Source: an uncultured Phascolarctobacterium sp. (GTDB lineage Bacteria > Bacillota > Negativicutes > Acidaminococcales > Acidaminococcaceae). From it: DNA of 64,000 nucleotides. The translations under genes were made by a program, and so were the position numbers. The notes beneath the pieces are model-generated. The model searched no databases. It saw only the letters and a list, made by a program, of their open reading frames with translations, and was not told where the DNA came from. Position 1 is the first letter of the stretch; every line of letters starts with the position of its first letter. This document shows, one piece after another, positions 45,012 through 54,525 of this stretch. The stretch covers positions 111,472 through 175,471 of the forward strand of contig UQLS01000001.1 of the NCBI GenBank assembly GCA_900541915.1, in the 5' to 3' direction.

Positions 45012-46628
45012 CTATTTAACAGTAATTCTTCTCTCCTTATCTGTTTCTGTGTTTGCATAATCAATAACCGCATTTAGATGATTTTGCACATATTCAATAA
45101 AAATATCGGTTTCATTACTTGTTGCATCATTAAGCACGCGAGCATTTTTAAACATGGTCATTCCATTTCCGCCATCTCTAAGAATATACGAGCTGCCAGC
45201 TAATGTATATTTCTTATTCAATTCCAGCTTTCTGCCGCCTATCATAACATTTTTTACACGATAAGAACCTGTTACTCCAATAAAATTACCTTTTTCGTCT
45301 TTTTTCACAGATGAAGGAATACTGCTGTCAATAGTATAGGAGATGCCTGAAACCTGTAAAAAAGCACCACTTTCTTGAGGATAGGCTGCAGCGCCAAGTT
45401 CTAGGGCGTCTAAAATCTGCTGTCCTGTTGCTTCTATAACCATTCCCATATTTCCAAATGGAAGCACCTTTAATACATCATTATAACTAAAAATATCCGC
45501 TGTTAAATCATTCCTTATGCCCCCACCATTAACAATGGCCGCATCTGTATTTAATACTTTACGATAAGCATCCGCGACGAAATTACCCATACTGCATTCC
45601 TTGCTACGTACCAAACGTTTACCAGTTATAGGATCGTTTACATATAAAGGAACCAATGCCTTACCTACAGGTGCCTGAAGCAAAGGTTCATAAATTGCTT
45701 TTTCTTTGGCAATCAATCTGCTGATATTCTCATTTTTTGCAGGCACACTTCTAATCAATTCATAATTCATGCTGCCATCAGATTTCAGCGTCAGCTTTCC
45801 TATTGCTTGTAGTTTTGTACCTGTTTGGCCAACTATAACATTCTTGCCTTTTTTATCCTTGAGAGTCAAACCAGCAATCTGCTCATGTGAATGCCCATCA
45901 AATACAGCACTTAATCCGCTTGTATTGTGTATTATTGCAGCACTGTTATAATACGGTGATGTACCATTAAGTCCCAGATGGCCTACTAAAAAAACATACT
46001 CTGCACCTTGTTGTTTTGCAGCATCTATATTTTTTTGTATCTGTTTATATAAAATTTTTCCAGCATGCCCTTCACAAAAAGTATACTTAAATTCACCGTT
46101 CTCGTTATAAAAATATACTGGAGTAGATGAAGTAAGAGTTTCCGGCGTAGTCACACCTATAAAAGCAAGTTTTATTCCATCAACATCAAAAATTTTATAG
46201 GGTGTAAAAACGTTTTTATGAGTGCTTACTTCTAAAAAATTTGCACTGTAATATTCACATTTTAATTGTTGGGCTAAGTAAAAAAATCTATCCATACCAT
46301 AGTCAAACTCATGATTGCCAGGAACAGCAAAATCATAATCTACAGCATTCATAATATTTATAATAGACTGTCCTTCTGATAATTTTCCAAGAGGCGCTCC
46401 TTGAACAGCATCGCCGGAATCCACCAAAAGAACATGATTATTTTTACTCAATTCATTTTTATATTCGGCTAATGCTGCCATACCTATATTATCTTCAACA
46501 CCGCAATGAATGTCGTTAGTATGTAATATAATAATGTCCTTACCAGCTGCAATAGACGTTACTAAGACAAAATATAAACTTATACAAAAAAATAATATTA
46601 CTCGAAACTTCTTAATAATATTCTTCAT
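45012..46628 (-). CDS. 5'-nucleotidase/2',3'-cyclic phosphodiesterase (UshA-like)
   Basis: 538-residue exported metallophosphatase. Signal sequence (VILFFCISLYFVLVTSIAA), N-terminal metallophosphoesterase domain with HTNDIHCG, DSGDAVQG, GNHEFDYG and GHSHEQ, and a C-terminal nucleotide-binding domain starting near residue 330 (NGGGIRNDL). It would salvage nucleosides and phosphate outside the membrane. Its terminal codons lie close to the rnpB promoter. AT-rich compared with its left neighbours. Confidence 0.9.
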   Translation of the reverse strand: MKNIIKKFRVILFFCISLYFVLVTSIAAGKDIIILHTNDIHCGVEDNIGMAALAEYKNELSKNNHVLLVDSGDAVQGAPLGKLSEGQSIINIMNAVDYDFAVPGNHEFDYGMDRFFYLAQQLKCEYYSANFLEVSTHKNVFTPYKIFDVDGIKLAFIGVTTPETLTSSTPVYFYNENGEFKYTFCEGHAGKILYKQIQKNIDAAKQQGAEYVFLVGHLGLNGTSPYYNSAAIIHNTSGLSAVFDGHSHEQIAGLTLKDKKGKNVIVGQTGTKLQAIGKLTLKSDGSMNYELIRSVPAKNENISRLIAKEKAIYEPLLQAPVGKALVPLYVNDPITGKRLVRSKECSMGNFVADAYRKVLNTDAAIVNGGGIRNDLTADIFSYNDVLKVLPFGNMGMVIEATGQQILDALELGAAAYPQESGAFLQVSGISYTIDSSIPSSVKKDEKGNFIGVTGSYRVKNVMIGGRKLELNKKYTLAGSSYILRDGGNGMTMFKNARVLNDATSNETDIFIEYVQNHLNAVIDYANTETDKERRITVK

Positions 46629-46754
46629 TATTGTGTCCTTTCACAAGTGTGTAACTTACGGTAGTATTGTTACCCTAAACATGTACAATTTTAAAATTTC
46701 TAATGATAAATTCTATGTATAATTAAGTACAATTATGTATACATTTATTATCAG

Positions 46755-46783
46755 TTGTAATACATATATGTTTGTTGTAAAAT
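46755..46783 (+). promoter_or_regulatory. Promoter of the ATC-hydrolase-like / NhaC operon
   Basis: TTGTAA (46755-46760), 17-base spacer, TAAAAT (46778-46783). It is bracketed by two GTATACATTT copies (46737-46746 and 46791-46800), the first within the palindrome ATGTATACAT; these may be operator half-sites. Confidence 0.55.
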
Positions 46784-46815
46784 TAAATTAGTATACATTT
46801 TTTAGGAGGTCTATT

Positions 46816-47367
46816 ATGAGCAAAGAAGAAATCAAAAAATTTATTGATGCCAGTGGTATTAACGAACCAGCTAGCGTAGAAGAATTTAAAAAAGCAGTTA
46901 AAGATGCCTATAAAGACAGAACCCGGCAAATTTATTTTATTTGGAAAAAACTTAAAGAACTTTATCCTGAAGTAGACGCAAATAAAGTTATTCGTGAAGG
47001 CAGCTGGGATTTTGGATTATACCAAGGACAAATGATTGCCAAAAAGTATGGAGCCGAAAATATTGGTCCTAAAGAAGCTCTTTTAGGTCAAACATCTAGA
47101 GGAGGACTCTTAGTATTCGAACAAGAAATTGTTGAATTGGAAGACAATAAATCAGTGAAAATTTTTAATTGCTGTCCACACGTAGAAGCACTTACAGAAT
47201 TAGGATTAAACAAAGAAGAAATTAAAATGTTCTGTCGCGATATGCTGGGGCATTGTGATTATGCAATATGCCATCCTTTTCCTAATGTAGAAATAGATTT
47301 TCCTACAACAATTGCTGATGGTGAGGGAAAAGGTTGCGCAATGACTATTACTAGAAAAAATAAATAA
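46816..47367 (+). CDS. L-2-amino-thiazoline-4-carboxylate hydrolase-like protein
   Basis: 183-residue soluble protein. The C-terminal half with FNCCPHVEALTELGLNKEE, MFCRDMLGHCDYAICH and GKGCAMTIT resembles the ATC hydrolase family, in which conserved cysteines and an acidic site open a thiazoline ring to yield cysteine derivatives. The assignment is by pattern only. AGGAGG precedes the ATG. Followed after 14 bases by an NhaC antiporter, so both are likely co-transcribed. Confidence 0.5.
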   Translation: MSKEEIKKFIDASGINEPASVEEFKKAVKDAYKDRTRQIYFIWKKLKELYPEVDANKVIREGSWDFGLYQGQMIAKKYGAENIGPKEALLGQTSRGGLLVFEQEIVELEDNKSVKIFNCCPHVEALTELGLNKEEIKMFCRDMLGHCDYAICHPFPNVEIDFPTTIADGEGKGCAMTITRKNK

Positions 47368-47381
47368 GAAAGGTGTTTGCA

Positions 47382-48785
47382 ATGATTAGAAAACCTTCTT
47401 TTACAGAAGCATTAGTACCCTTAATTGCTATGATACTTCTTTTAGGTATAGGTTATGGAAAATACGGTTTACCAATCCAAGCCTTACTATTAATTGCAGC
47501 AGCAATTGCGTCAATTATAGCCAAACGTGTTGGTTACACATGGAAAGATATGATTAATGGGATAAGTGATAAAATTCATAGCAGCTTACCATCCTTATTT
47601 GTTATGGTTTGCGTCGGAGCAATGATTGCGAGTTGGATGGTTTCTGGAACAATTCCTATGATGATATATTATGGCATAAAAATCATTGATCCACAATTTC
47701 TTTTCGTAACAGCTTTTTTAGTAACTGCAATAATTTCAACTTTTACCGGCACTTCATTTGGTTCAGCAGGCACGGCAGGTGTTGCTGTAATGGGAATAGC
47801 AATTGCTTTGGGTGTTCCTTTGGAAATAGCTGCTGGCGCTGTAATTTCAGGAGCTGTTTTTGGTGACAAGCTTTCACCATTTTCCGACACAACAATACTT
47901 GCTCCCATAGCAGCTGGAAGTGAATTATATGAACACATTAGACATATGTTATACACTACAGGTGCAGCTACAATAACTTGTCTTATAGCATACACATTTA
48001 TAGGTTTTTCAATGCCAGTAGAAGCAATGGCAAATCCAGAAACAGTAAATGCAGTTTTAAAAAATTTAGAAGCACTATATTCTTTTAATTGGATTTTACT
48101 ATTACCTCCTATACTTGTATTTTATGGAGCATATACAAAAAAACCGACTATTCCTATGTTATTATTTTCCTCACTTTTAGGTATAATATTTGGTATGATA
48201 TTCCAAGACTTTACTTTAAAAACTGCTATGATGGCCTTTGTAAATGGTTTTAAAGTTGATATGTTATCATCGTCATCACATGTTGAATCAGTAAAAGCAA
48301 TTACAACACTTCTCAACAGAGGTGGTTTAATGGGAATGATGAGCACTGTATTATTAGTATTCTGTGCATTTGCTTTTGCTGGTATATTTAGTAAAGCTGG
48401 TTGCATCGAAGTTATTCTAACGAAAATCGTTAATTCTATTACTTCTGTTGGAAATCTTATCGCTGCAACTGTTGGTTCAACTTTGTTCATGAGCATTGTT
48501 ACAGGCAGTTCTTATTTAGCGCTTCTGATTCCTGGAGAAATGTTTAAAGATTTGTATAAAAAATTTGGTCTTGAAGCTAAGAATTTATCAAGAACATTGG
48601 AAGATGCTGGAACTTGTGCAGTTCCTATAGTACCTTGGTCCGTCGCCGGTACATATATGACTGCTACATTAGGTGTTTCAACTTTTGATTACATGCCTTG
48701 GGCAATTTTATGCTATAGCAGTATGATTTTTGCTATTATATTTGGCTATACAGGTTTCGGTATTGCAAAAATAAAAAATAAATAA
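47382..48785 (+). CDS. NhaC family Na+/H+ antiporter
   Basis: 467-residue polytopic membrane protein. Family features include TSFGSAGTAGVAVMGIA, GAVFGDKLSPFSDTTILAPIAAG and ALLIPGEMF. NhaC proteins exchange sodium for protons; some relatives exchange organic anions such as malate and lactate. ATG at 47382 has AGAAAGGTG upstream, ahead of which an in-frame GTG at 47373 is part of that site. Ends at a terminator. Confidence 0.88.
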   Translation: MIRKPSFTEALVPLIAMILLLGIGYGKYGLPIQALLLIAAAIASIIAKRVGYTWKDMINGISDKIHSSLPSLFVMVCVGAMIASWMVSGTIPMMIYYGIKIIDPQFLFVTAFLVTAIISTFTGTSFGSAGTAGVAVMGIAIALGVPLEIAAGAVISGAVFGDKLSPFSDTTILAPIAAGSELYEHIRHMLYTTGAATITCLIAYTFIGFSMPVEAMANPETVNAVLKNLEALYSFNWILLLPPILVFYGAYTKKPTIPMLLFSSLLGIIFGMIFQDFTLKTAMMAFVNGFKVDMLSSSSHVESVKAITTLLNRGGLMGMMSTVLLVFCAFAFAGIFSKAGCIEVILTKIVNSITSVGNLIAATVGSTLFMSIVTGSSYLALLIPGEMFKDLYKKFGLEAKNLSRTLEDAGTCAVPIVPWSVAGTYMTATLGVSTFDYMPWAILCYSSMIFAIIFGYTGFGIAKIKNK

Positions 48786-48795
48786 ACGTAATAAT

Positions 48796-48823
48796 AAAAG
48801 ATGCACTTTTAAGTGCATCTTTT
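48796..48823 (+). terminator. Terminator of the NhaC operon
   Basis: AAAAGATGCACTT/AAGTGCATCTTTT hairpin with A and T flanks, directly after the NhaC stop; related in sequence to the two hairpins at 49275 and 53626. Confidence 0.88.
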
Positions 48824-49005
48824 ATTATTAACTAAATCTAACATAAAATATTTTAATTATTTACTTATAACTCTCTCTTTTATTGATTTACTCACTATTT
48901 TAGTCAAGTCAAAAGTAACATAGATACTATTTTAACATCTGAAACAGCTTGTATATCATCAGCATTATACTAATCATTATTTTTAGACGATTATTAATAA
49001 ATGAT

Positions 49006-49272
49006 ATGCCAAATAATTTCTCAGATAATTTTATAGCAATTTTTAAAAACAACTGAAAAAAATATGGCCTTAAAAATATACGTTTTCATGATTTAAGACA
49101 TAGTTTTGCTTATATTGCAATTTATGAATGTAATATTTTCCCAGAGCTTGTATCAAAAATGCTTGGTCATGCTACATCAAGCTTTACAGTTGATATTTAT
49201 GGACATGCTTCATTAAATGTTCAAAGCCTTGCTGCTGAAAAGTTTGATTCACAATTTAATAATCTAAAATAA
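49006..49272 (+). pseudogene. Tyrosine recombinase (integrase) C-terminal remnant
   Basis: The frame reads MPNNFSDNFIAIFKNN, a TGA at 49054-49056, then KKYGLKNIRFHDLRHSFA, LVSKMLGHATSSFTVDIYGH and a stop at 49270. HDLRHS and LGHATS...YGH are the box II motif of tyrosine recombinases, including the catalytic Arg, His and Tyr. The N-terminal two-thirds is missing, and the sequence back to 48826 is AT-rich with no gene. It is a decayed phage or island integrase. Confidence 0.85.
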
Positions 49273-49274
49273 AT

Positions 49275-49308
49275 AAAAAAGGATGTACTTTAAAAAGTAC
49301 ATCCTTTT
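49275..49308. terminator. Bidirectional terminator beside the integrase remnant and ubiX
   Basis: GGATGTACTT/AAGTACATCC perfect stem, loop TAAA, flanked by A6 and T4. Terminates ubiX on the minus strand. The arms are identical to the terminator at 53626-53659. Confidence 0.9.
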
Positions 49309-49315
49309 CCTAGTA

Positions 49316-49876
49316 TTATTCACTACCATTCCATGGTTTAAAATTTTTTGAATTGATTCCAAACTGCAATAATATTTTCCCAACCACATGATTTATTTGT
49401 TCATCAAGTGTTAATGAATTATTATAGAATGTTAACATCGGAGGAATAATTACTCCACCCATCTCATCCACAGTAAGCATATTTTTTAAGTGAATTCTGT
49501 TTAGTGGCATTTCACGTGGACATATTACAACTTTTCTACGTTCCTTAAAGCACACATCAACACTTCTTACAAGTAAATTCTCACTAAAACCACACGCTAT
49601 TGCAGATAAAGATTTCATACTGCATGGTGCTATAATTATTCCATCTGTAACAAATGAGCCACTAGAAATTTTTGCTGCTAGATCCTTATTATCATAATAA
49701 TAATCGGCCTGGTTAATGACATCATTAATATTGATATCTGTCTCTATACTAAAGTTTAATTTAGCAGCTTCTGTAATTATTAGATGAACTTCAACATTTG
49801 CTCTCTTTAATTCTTGCAAAAGCCTATAACCCAAAACAACACCACTAGCACCAGAAATTCCTAGTATGACTCTCAT
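49316..49876 (-). CDS. ubiX: Flavin prenyltransferase UbiX
   Basis: 186-residue enzyme that makes the prenylated FMN cofactor needed by UbiD decarboxylases. N-terminal flavin motif GISGASGVVLGYRLL and the family segments APCSMKSLSAIACG and CPREMPLNRIHLKNM. ATG at 49876 with AAAGGTGATT upstream. Last gene of ubiD - MFS - ubiX and the only one of the four-gene cluster that is intact. Confidence 0.92.
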   Translation of the reverse strand: MRVILGISGASGVVLGYRLLQELKRANVEVHLIITEAAKLNFSIETDININDVINQADYYYDNKDLAAKISSGSFVTDGIIIAPCSMKSLSAIACGFSENLLVRSVDVCFKERRKVVICPREMPLNRIHLKNMLTVDEMGGVIIPPMLTFYNNSLTLDEQINHVVGKILLQFGINSKNFKPWNGSE

Positions 49877-49881
49877 TTCAA

Positions 49882-51236
49882 TCACCTTTTATTAATTAAT
49901 TCATTATAAATATTTTTGCAATGAGTCTCTTTCATCATTAAAGTTGCTACCCAAGCAATAAACATAGCACATGCACAGCAAATAAAACCTAATTGGAAAA
50001 CTTCCAAAGAATAAACTTTTACTCCATTAATCACATTGGTACCAGATGAAGTCTCTAAAATATATCCTACTAACGGTTGCATAAGACCAGCACCAATATA
50101 GGAACCAACATTAACAACACCTGCTGCCATACCGGCAAATGCAGGAGGATTTACTTCTCTAGCATATGCCAACCCCATAAAAATCGGAGAAGCTCCAATA
50201 TTGATAAGAATAACTACTAAATAAATTCCCCATATCGGCAGTTTGCCACCATTCCAAAAAGCTAGCAATAACCAACCAATTACACCTACAAAAATATATC
50301 CACTAAATAATTTTTTTCTTAGTTTGAGTTTATCAGATAAAATACCATTCAATGGACCTGCAATAATATATGTTAATTGTCCGATAAAAAGAATACTTGC
50401 TGCTTCTACCCTTGTAAGTCCATATATTTGTACAAAATATGGAATGGCCCAAATACCAAAGAATGCTATAAATGACCCATACATACCCGCGCAAGCAATT
50501 GATGGAAACAAGCTTTGTTTATTAGAAATTACCTGCTTAAGACTTTCCATAACTTTTATATTTTTCCTTGCAGGTTTCTTTTCCACTGGTTTTCCTGATT
50601 CAGCTGCTTCGATTTCATCCCAATTCATTAAACCAGCGTCTCTAGGAGTACTCTTGGTAAGAATAAAGCATAAACCATTGCAACTATTACAACTCCAGCC
50701 ATAACTAAATAACTTCCACGCCAACCTAAAGTATTTATTAAGATAGCTAACGGAACTGTTGCAACCAGAGGTCCTAAATTACCTACCAATGAAGTAAAAC
50801 TGGAAATGGTACCCATTTCAGATGTCTTCCACCAATTAGTAGCAATTTTAAAAAGATTAATATAAATCATAGCTGAACCAAGACTTAGAACTAATCGTCC
50901 AAAGTACAATAATTCTAGAGACTGTGCAAAACTTGAAATTACTGTACCTATAACAATTAATACCATAGCAGATAGTAATCCTTTTTTAGGATCGAATTTA
51001 TCTGCAATAATACCAGATGGAATTTGCATTACTGCTGAAGTATAAAAATAAATTGATGTTAAAAAGCCTAACTCAGCAGCACTGGTTATAGCAAAATCAA
51101 CTTTCATATATTCGCCAACTAAGGCACCTGCATTTCTATGGAAAAAACCAACCATATATGCCATTGCCAATGGGAACCATACCCAATACCGCATCTTCAA
51201 TATTTTATTTTTACTTGTTTCATAATCGAGTTTCAT
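49882..51236 (-). pseudogene. MFS transporter gene with a one-base frameshift
   Basis: N-terminal half (51236 to about 50655) reads MKLDYETSKNKILKMRYWVW with six membrane helices and ends YALFLPRV before leaving frame. The C-terminal half continues in another frame as STPRDAGLMNWDEIEAAES with six more helices to the stop at 49882. One base added in CCAAGAG (about 50653-50657, probably CCAAAGAG originally) restores FLPKSTPRDAGL and a 451-residue protein. Probable aryl-acid or organic-anion importer serving the decarboxylase. Real lesion or sequencing error. Confidence 0.8.
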
Positions 51237-51256
51237 AATATCACCTCATCATGCCA

Positions 51257-52592
51257 CTACTCCCATAAAAATCCCAATTTTTCTTTTGTCTTTTTAACCA
51301 ATTCTGGTGAACAAGCTGCAATTTTCGAGAAAGTTTTTAGCCTGTTATATGGAATACAAGCATTAATCAATGCTCTACTTGTAACTGTTTTACAATTCTT
51401 TTTGTCTTCATCTGAAATCAACGGATCAAGTGTCAAACTAAAAGTGTTTCTGACGACATCAATATCTTCTATAGGATTGCATCTAAATGCAAGTGCCCAA
51501 AGTACTTGATTAACATCAGAAGGATTGATGTCATCATCAACTACAATGCAATACCTAATCATCAAAGATCCAGCATTGCATCCTCCAGATACTAAGAGAG
51601 CTTGATTAGCATGACCAGGATAGAGTTGTTTTAAACTAGTTACAAGAATTACTCTTGAGCCACCAACTTCTAACGGCCAACATCCGCTTACACCTCTGAT
51701 ACCTGCTTTTCTAAGCTGCTCTTTTAATATAGCAGCTCTAACACTGGAAGACATAAAAGAGAAATCATGAGGAGGGATACTAGGAGCTGCACCTAATATA
51801 TTGGCGTCGTTTCTATAATAGACGGCTTTAACATCAATATATGGTTGTTCAGATACACCTCCACCATAATATCCCGTAAATTCAGCAAATTCTCCTTCTA
51901 ACATCTTCTTGTCAGGATAAACCCATCCTTCAACAGCAATTTCAGCATCAGCTGGAATCGGCAAGCCTGTAATTTTACCTTTTATAACTGGACATGGTTT
52001 TCCTTGTGCCCAATATTTTTCTCTAATAACATTACCCTGATTACTTTTAACAATATAATTGCCAATATGATTTTTATCCAGCAAATGCATTCTATAGCAA
52101 CCAACATTAAGAACCCCTGTATCAGGATCTTCATGAATTTGTACACCGCCAGTACCGATATAAGACCCACCATCATTCTCGTGCCAAATAGGTGTAGGAA
52201 AAATTGATAAATCAATTTGGTCACCTACTTGAATATTCTCCATTATAGGACCATCTTCAACATATTTGATTTTATAATTACTTGCCTGTTCCTCTGCAAT
52301 TCTAATTTTTTCGGCAAGCTCATCAGCATTTTCAACTTTGTCTTCGCTACCTTTCATGTTAAGTGCCAAAGCCATTGTTTTAGGTGTAAGTATGCACCCC
52401 ACTTACTACACCAAACTCAGGTCTATAACCAGGAATACTATGAAAATGCAGTACATTACCTTGAACATAAGATGCATTTACTTCAGTAATAGCACCAATT
52501 TCATATTTAACATCAGCGCCTACAACTTCTTTTAATTTACCAATGGTTTTTACTTCTTCTAACCATTTTCTTAAACTAAAAATACCTTCCAT
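51257..52592 (-). pseudogene. UbiD family decarboxylase gene with a one-base frameshift
   Basis: The first 65-70 codons from the ATG at 52592 (with AGGAGG upstream) read MEGIFSLRKWLEEVKTIGKL to about GVVSG, then the frame is lost; the remainder reads CILTPKTMALALNM to the stop at 51257. Removing one base from the four-C run at 52397-52400 gives one 444-residue frame. The catalytic segment GEFAEFTGYYG and the prFMN-binding region are present in the long part. UbiD enzymes (de)carboxylate aromatic or unsaturated acids with prenyl-FMN; the substrate is unknown. First gene of ubiD - MFS - ubiX. Confidence 0.82.
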
Positions 52593-52657
52593 GATTAAAT
52601 ACCTCCTATATATTTTCTAACTTAATCATACACTACATAAATACTTTAATAAAATTC

Positions 52658-52699
52658 AAAAAACTAATACTCTTTATCGAATAATTTTATTAGTTTTTT
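52658..52699. repeat. Inverted repeat between ubiD and lysR
   Basis: Perfect 12-base arms AAAAAACTAATA and TATTAGTTTTTT separated by 18 bases, in the divergent promoter region. Likely a regulator binding region or cruciform. Confidence 0.6.
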
Positions 52700-52755
52700 A
52701 TTCACTAGAATGGTATCATAAACATATATTATATTTTTTGCAGGAGGTAATTAAT

Positions 52756-53618
52756 ATGGATATAAGAAGTTGTATTATAATAAAAACAATTGCCGAAGAA
52801 AAAATATAACTAAAGCTGCTAATAAACTATTCATTTCACAACCGTCATTGACCTATACATTAAAATCTATAGAAGAAGAATTTGGAGCCACTCTATTCTT
52901 TAGAACACCAAGAGGAATGGAATTAACAATCGCAGGAAAAGCTTTACTAAAATTTGCAAATGACAGTATAATTCAATATAATGATACAATACAAAAAATA
53001 ATAGATAGTGATAATAATAATTTAAGTATTGATGTATTTAGTATGTATGCTCATGATGAATTTCAGAGTATTCTTCAAGAATTTTTAAACAAATATCCTA
53101 ATGTTAATATAATGCTTCGTACTGGAGTCAATAACAATATTATCCAGTTATTACTAAATCAAGAAATTGATGTAGCAATTATCGTTAACTATGATATTAC
53201 AAATTTCGATTGCTATAAATTAACTGATGGAAAAGGATATATTGCATATAATAAACATATAAATATCTCTGACTTAGATAAAATTCCTAGAGTTCTATAT
53301 ATGCCAAAATCAAGTAATATTCAAAATCATTTAGATAACTGGTGGTCGAAGAATTTTACTAAACCATACAATGTATCGATAGGTGTAGATGATTTTCAAC
53401 TACTTTATTCTATGGTAAAAAAGGGTTATGGATGGGCTAGCATATGTAATGTCAATAAAGCTTTTTTACCTAAAGATTTATATTTTTTGCCAATCGAAAA
53501 CGCTTCCATCCAAGTTACGTATCCAATATGTGTTACAATGAATAACTCCTCCACTAATCTTGAATATGCTAAATTATTTAAAAATTTTATAATAGAATAC
53601 TACTCTTCTAATATATAA
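52756..53618 (+). pseudogene. LysR family regulator gene with a one-base frameshift
   Basis: From the ATG at 52756 (AGGAGGT upstream) the frame reads MDIRSCIIIKTIAEEK and stops at 52807. One extra A in the six-A run at 52799-52804 would join it to NITKAANKLFISQPSLTYTL, the LysR winged-helix signature, and to the substrate-binding domain ending at 53618, 287 residues in total. A restart at 52770 would lack the first helix. Divergent from ubiD, the usual place for its activator. Confidence 0.82.
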
Positions 53619-53625
53619 AATCAAT

Positions 53626-53659
53626 AAAAAAGGATGTACTTAAAAGTACATCCTTTTTT
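53626..53659. terminator. Terminator of lysR
   Basis: GGATGTACTT/AAGTACATCC stem with a 2-base loop, flanked by A6 and T6; same arms as the hairpin at 49275-49308 and functional in both directions. Confidence 0.9.
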
Positions 53660-53750
53660 AATTCTACTTTCCTGAATATAACTATCCTTAGAAAAACATT
53701 TTGTGTAAAATTCGTGTAACGGAGTATTTTTTACTTATTTTCAGACAAAT

Positions 53751-53780
53751 AAAAAAGCGGTTCTAACTCTGTAGAACCGC
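53751..53780 (-). terminator. Terminator of tRNA-Leu
   Basis: GCGGTTCTA/TAGAACCGC stem followed by six T residues on the minus strand, 9 bases past the tRNA. Confidence 0.92.
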
Positions 53781-53789
53781 ATATTTCCT

Positions 53790-53877
53790 TGGTGCCGAAG
53801 GCCGGACTCGAACCGGCACGTAGGGCTACTACGCTTGATTTTGAGTCAAGTGCGTCTGCCAATTCCGCCACTTCGGC
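53790..53877 (-). tRNA. tRNA-Leu (anticodon CAA)
   Basis: Class II tRNA of 88 bases on the minus strand: acceptor GCCGAAG/CTTCGGC, anticodon stem CTTGA/TCAAG with loop CTCAAAA (anticodon CAA), long variable arm CGTAGTAGCCCTACG, T-loop GGTTCGAGTCC, and encoded CCA. Confidence 0.97.
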
Positions 53878-53953
53878 AATTTGTTCCAATTAACTCGGAA
53901 CAATAAGTATTATACTCGTATATAATAGAAATGTCAACACATTTTTATTAATT

Positions 53954-54439
53954 TTAGAACATTACATCTCCCGGCTGATAATCAACCGTGGTCTTTACAA
54001 AAGCAATCTCGTTACAGTATGGATATTGCGGACAATATACGCACTCTTTCCAAACCTTCTGCGGCAGTTTTTCTTTAGCAGTTTCAATATAATCACATTT
54101 AGAGAAAAAGCCTGGCTGATAAGTTAAAGTAAAGAACATCTTTACTCCCCGTTCAATACCTTCCTGCTCTAAAAGTGCAACAATCCTGCGGCCTATTCCA
54201 GAACATTTTAAATCCGGGTCAACAGCTAAAGAACGAATTTCTGCTAACTTATCCCAAACAAAGTGCAACGCACCGCAGCCAATAAGACGGTTATTTTCTA
54301 CAGCAACAATATAATCACGCAAATTTTCATAAATACTGTTACGAGAACGCGGCAGCATCAACCCTTCACGAGCATAATCGTTTAACAGCTTATGTATATT
54401 TTCAACATCACTGAATTTAGCAGCTCTGTAAGTAATCAT
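53954..54439 (-). CDS. GNAT N-acetyltransferase, ArgA-like
   Basis: 161-residue acetyltransferase. Acetyl-CoA motif VDPDLKCSGIGRRIVALLEQ and the segment FTLTYQPGFFSKCDY, with C-terminal cysteines in CVYCPQYPYCNE, are typical of short N-acetylglutamate synthases (first step of arginine synthesis). The Cys-rich tail may bind metal. ATG at 54439 with AAGGAG upstream. No arg genes adjoin it. Confidence 0.8.
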   Translation of the reverse strand: MITYRAAKFSDVENIHKLLNDYAREGLMLPRSRNSIYENLRDYIVAVENNRLIGCGALHFVWDKLAEIRSLAVDPDLKCSGIGRRIVALLEQEGIERGVKMFFTLTYQPGFFSKCDYIETAKEKLPQKVWKECVYCPQYPYCNEIAFVKTTVDYQPGDVMF

Positions 54440-54525
54440 TCTCAACAACTCCTTGAAAAAAACATACTGATATATTAGCACTCATTGATAATTTATGCAA
54501 TAATATTTTATAAAATATCAGTAAA

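Noticed and set aside
46629..46815. A duplicated tRNA-Leu 3' end marking the far boundary of the island
   Set aside because: I looked for the tRNA 3' segment near the left boundary and in the 48.8-49.3 kb gap and saw no copy.
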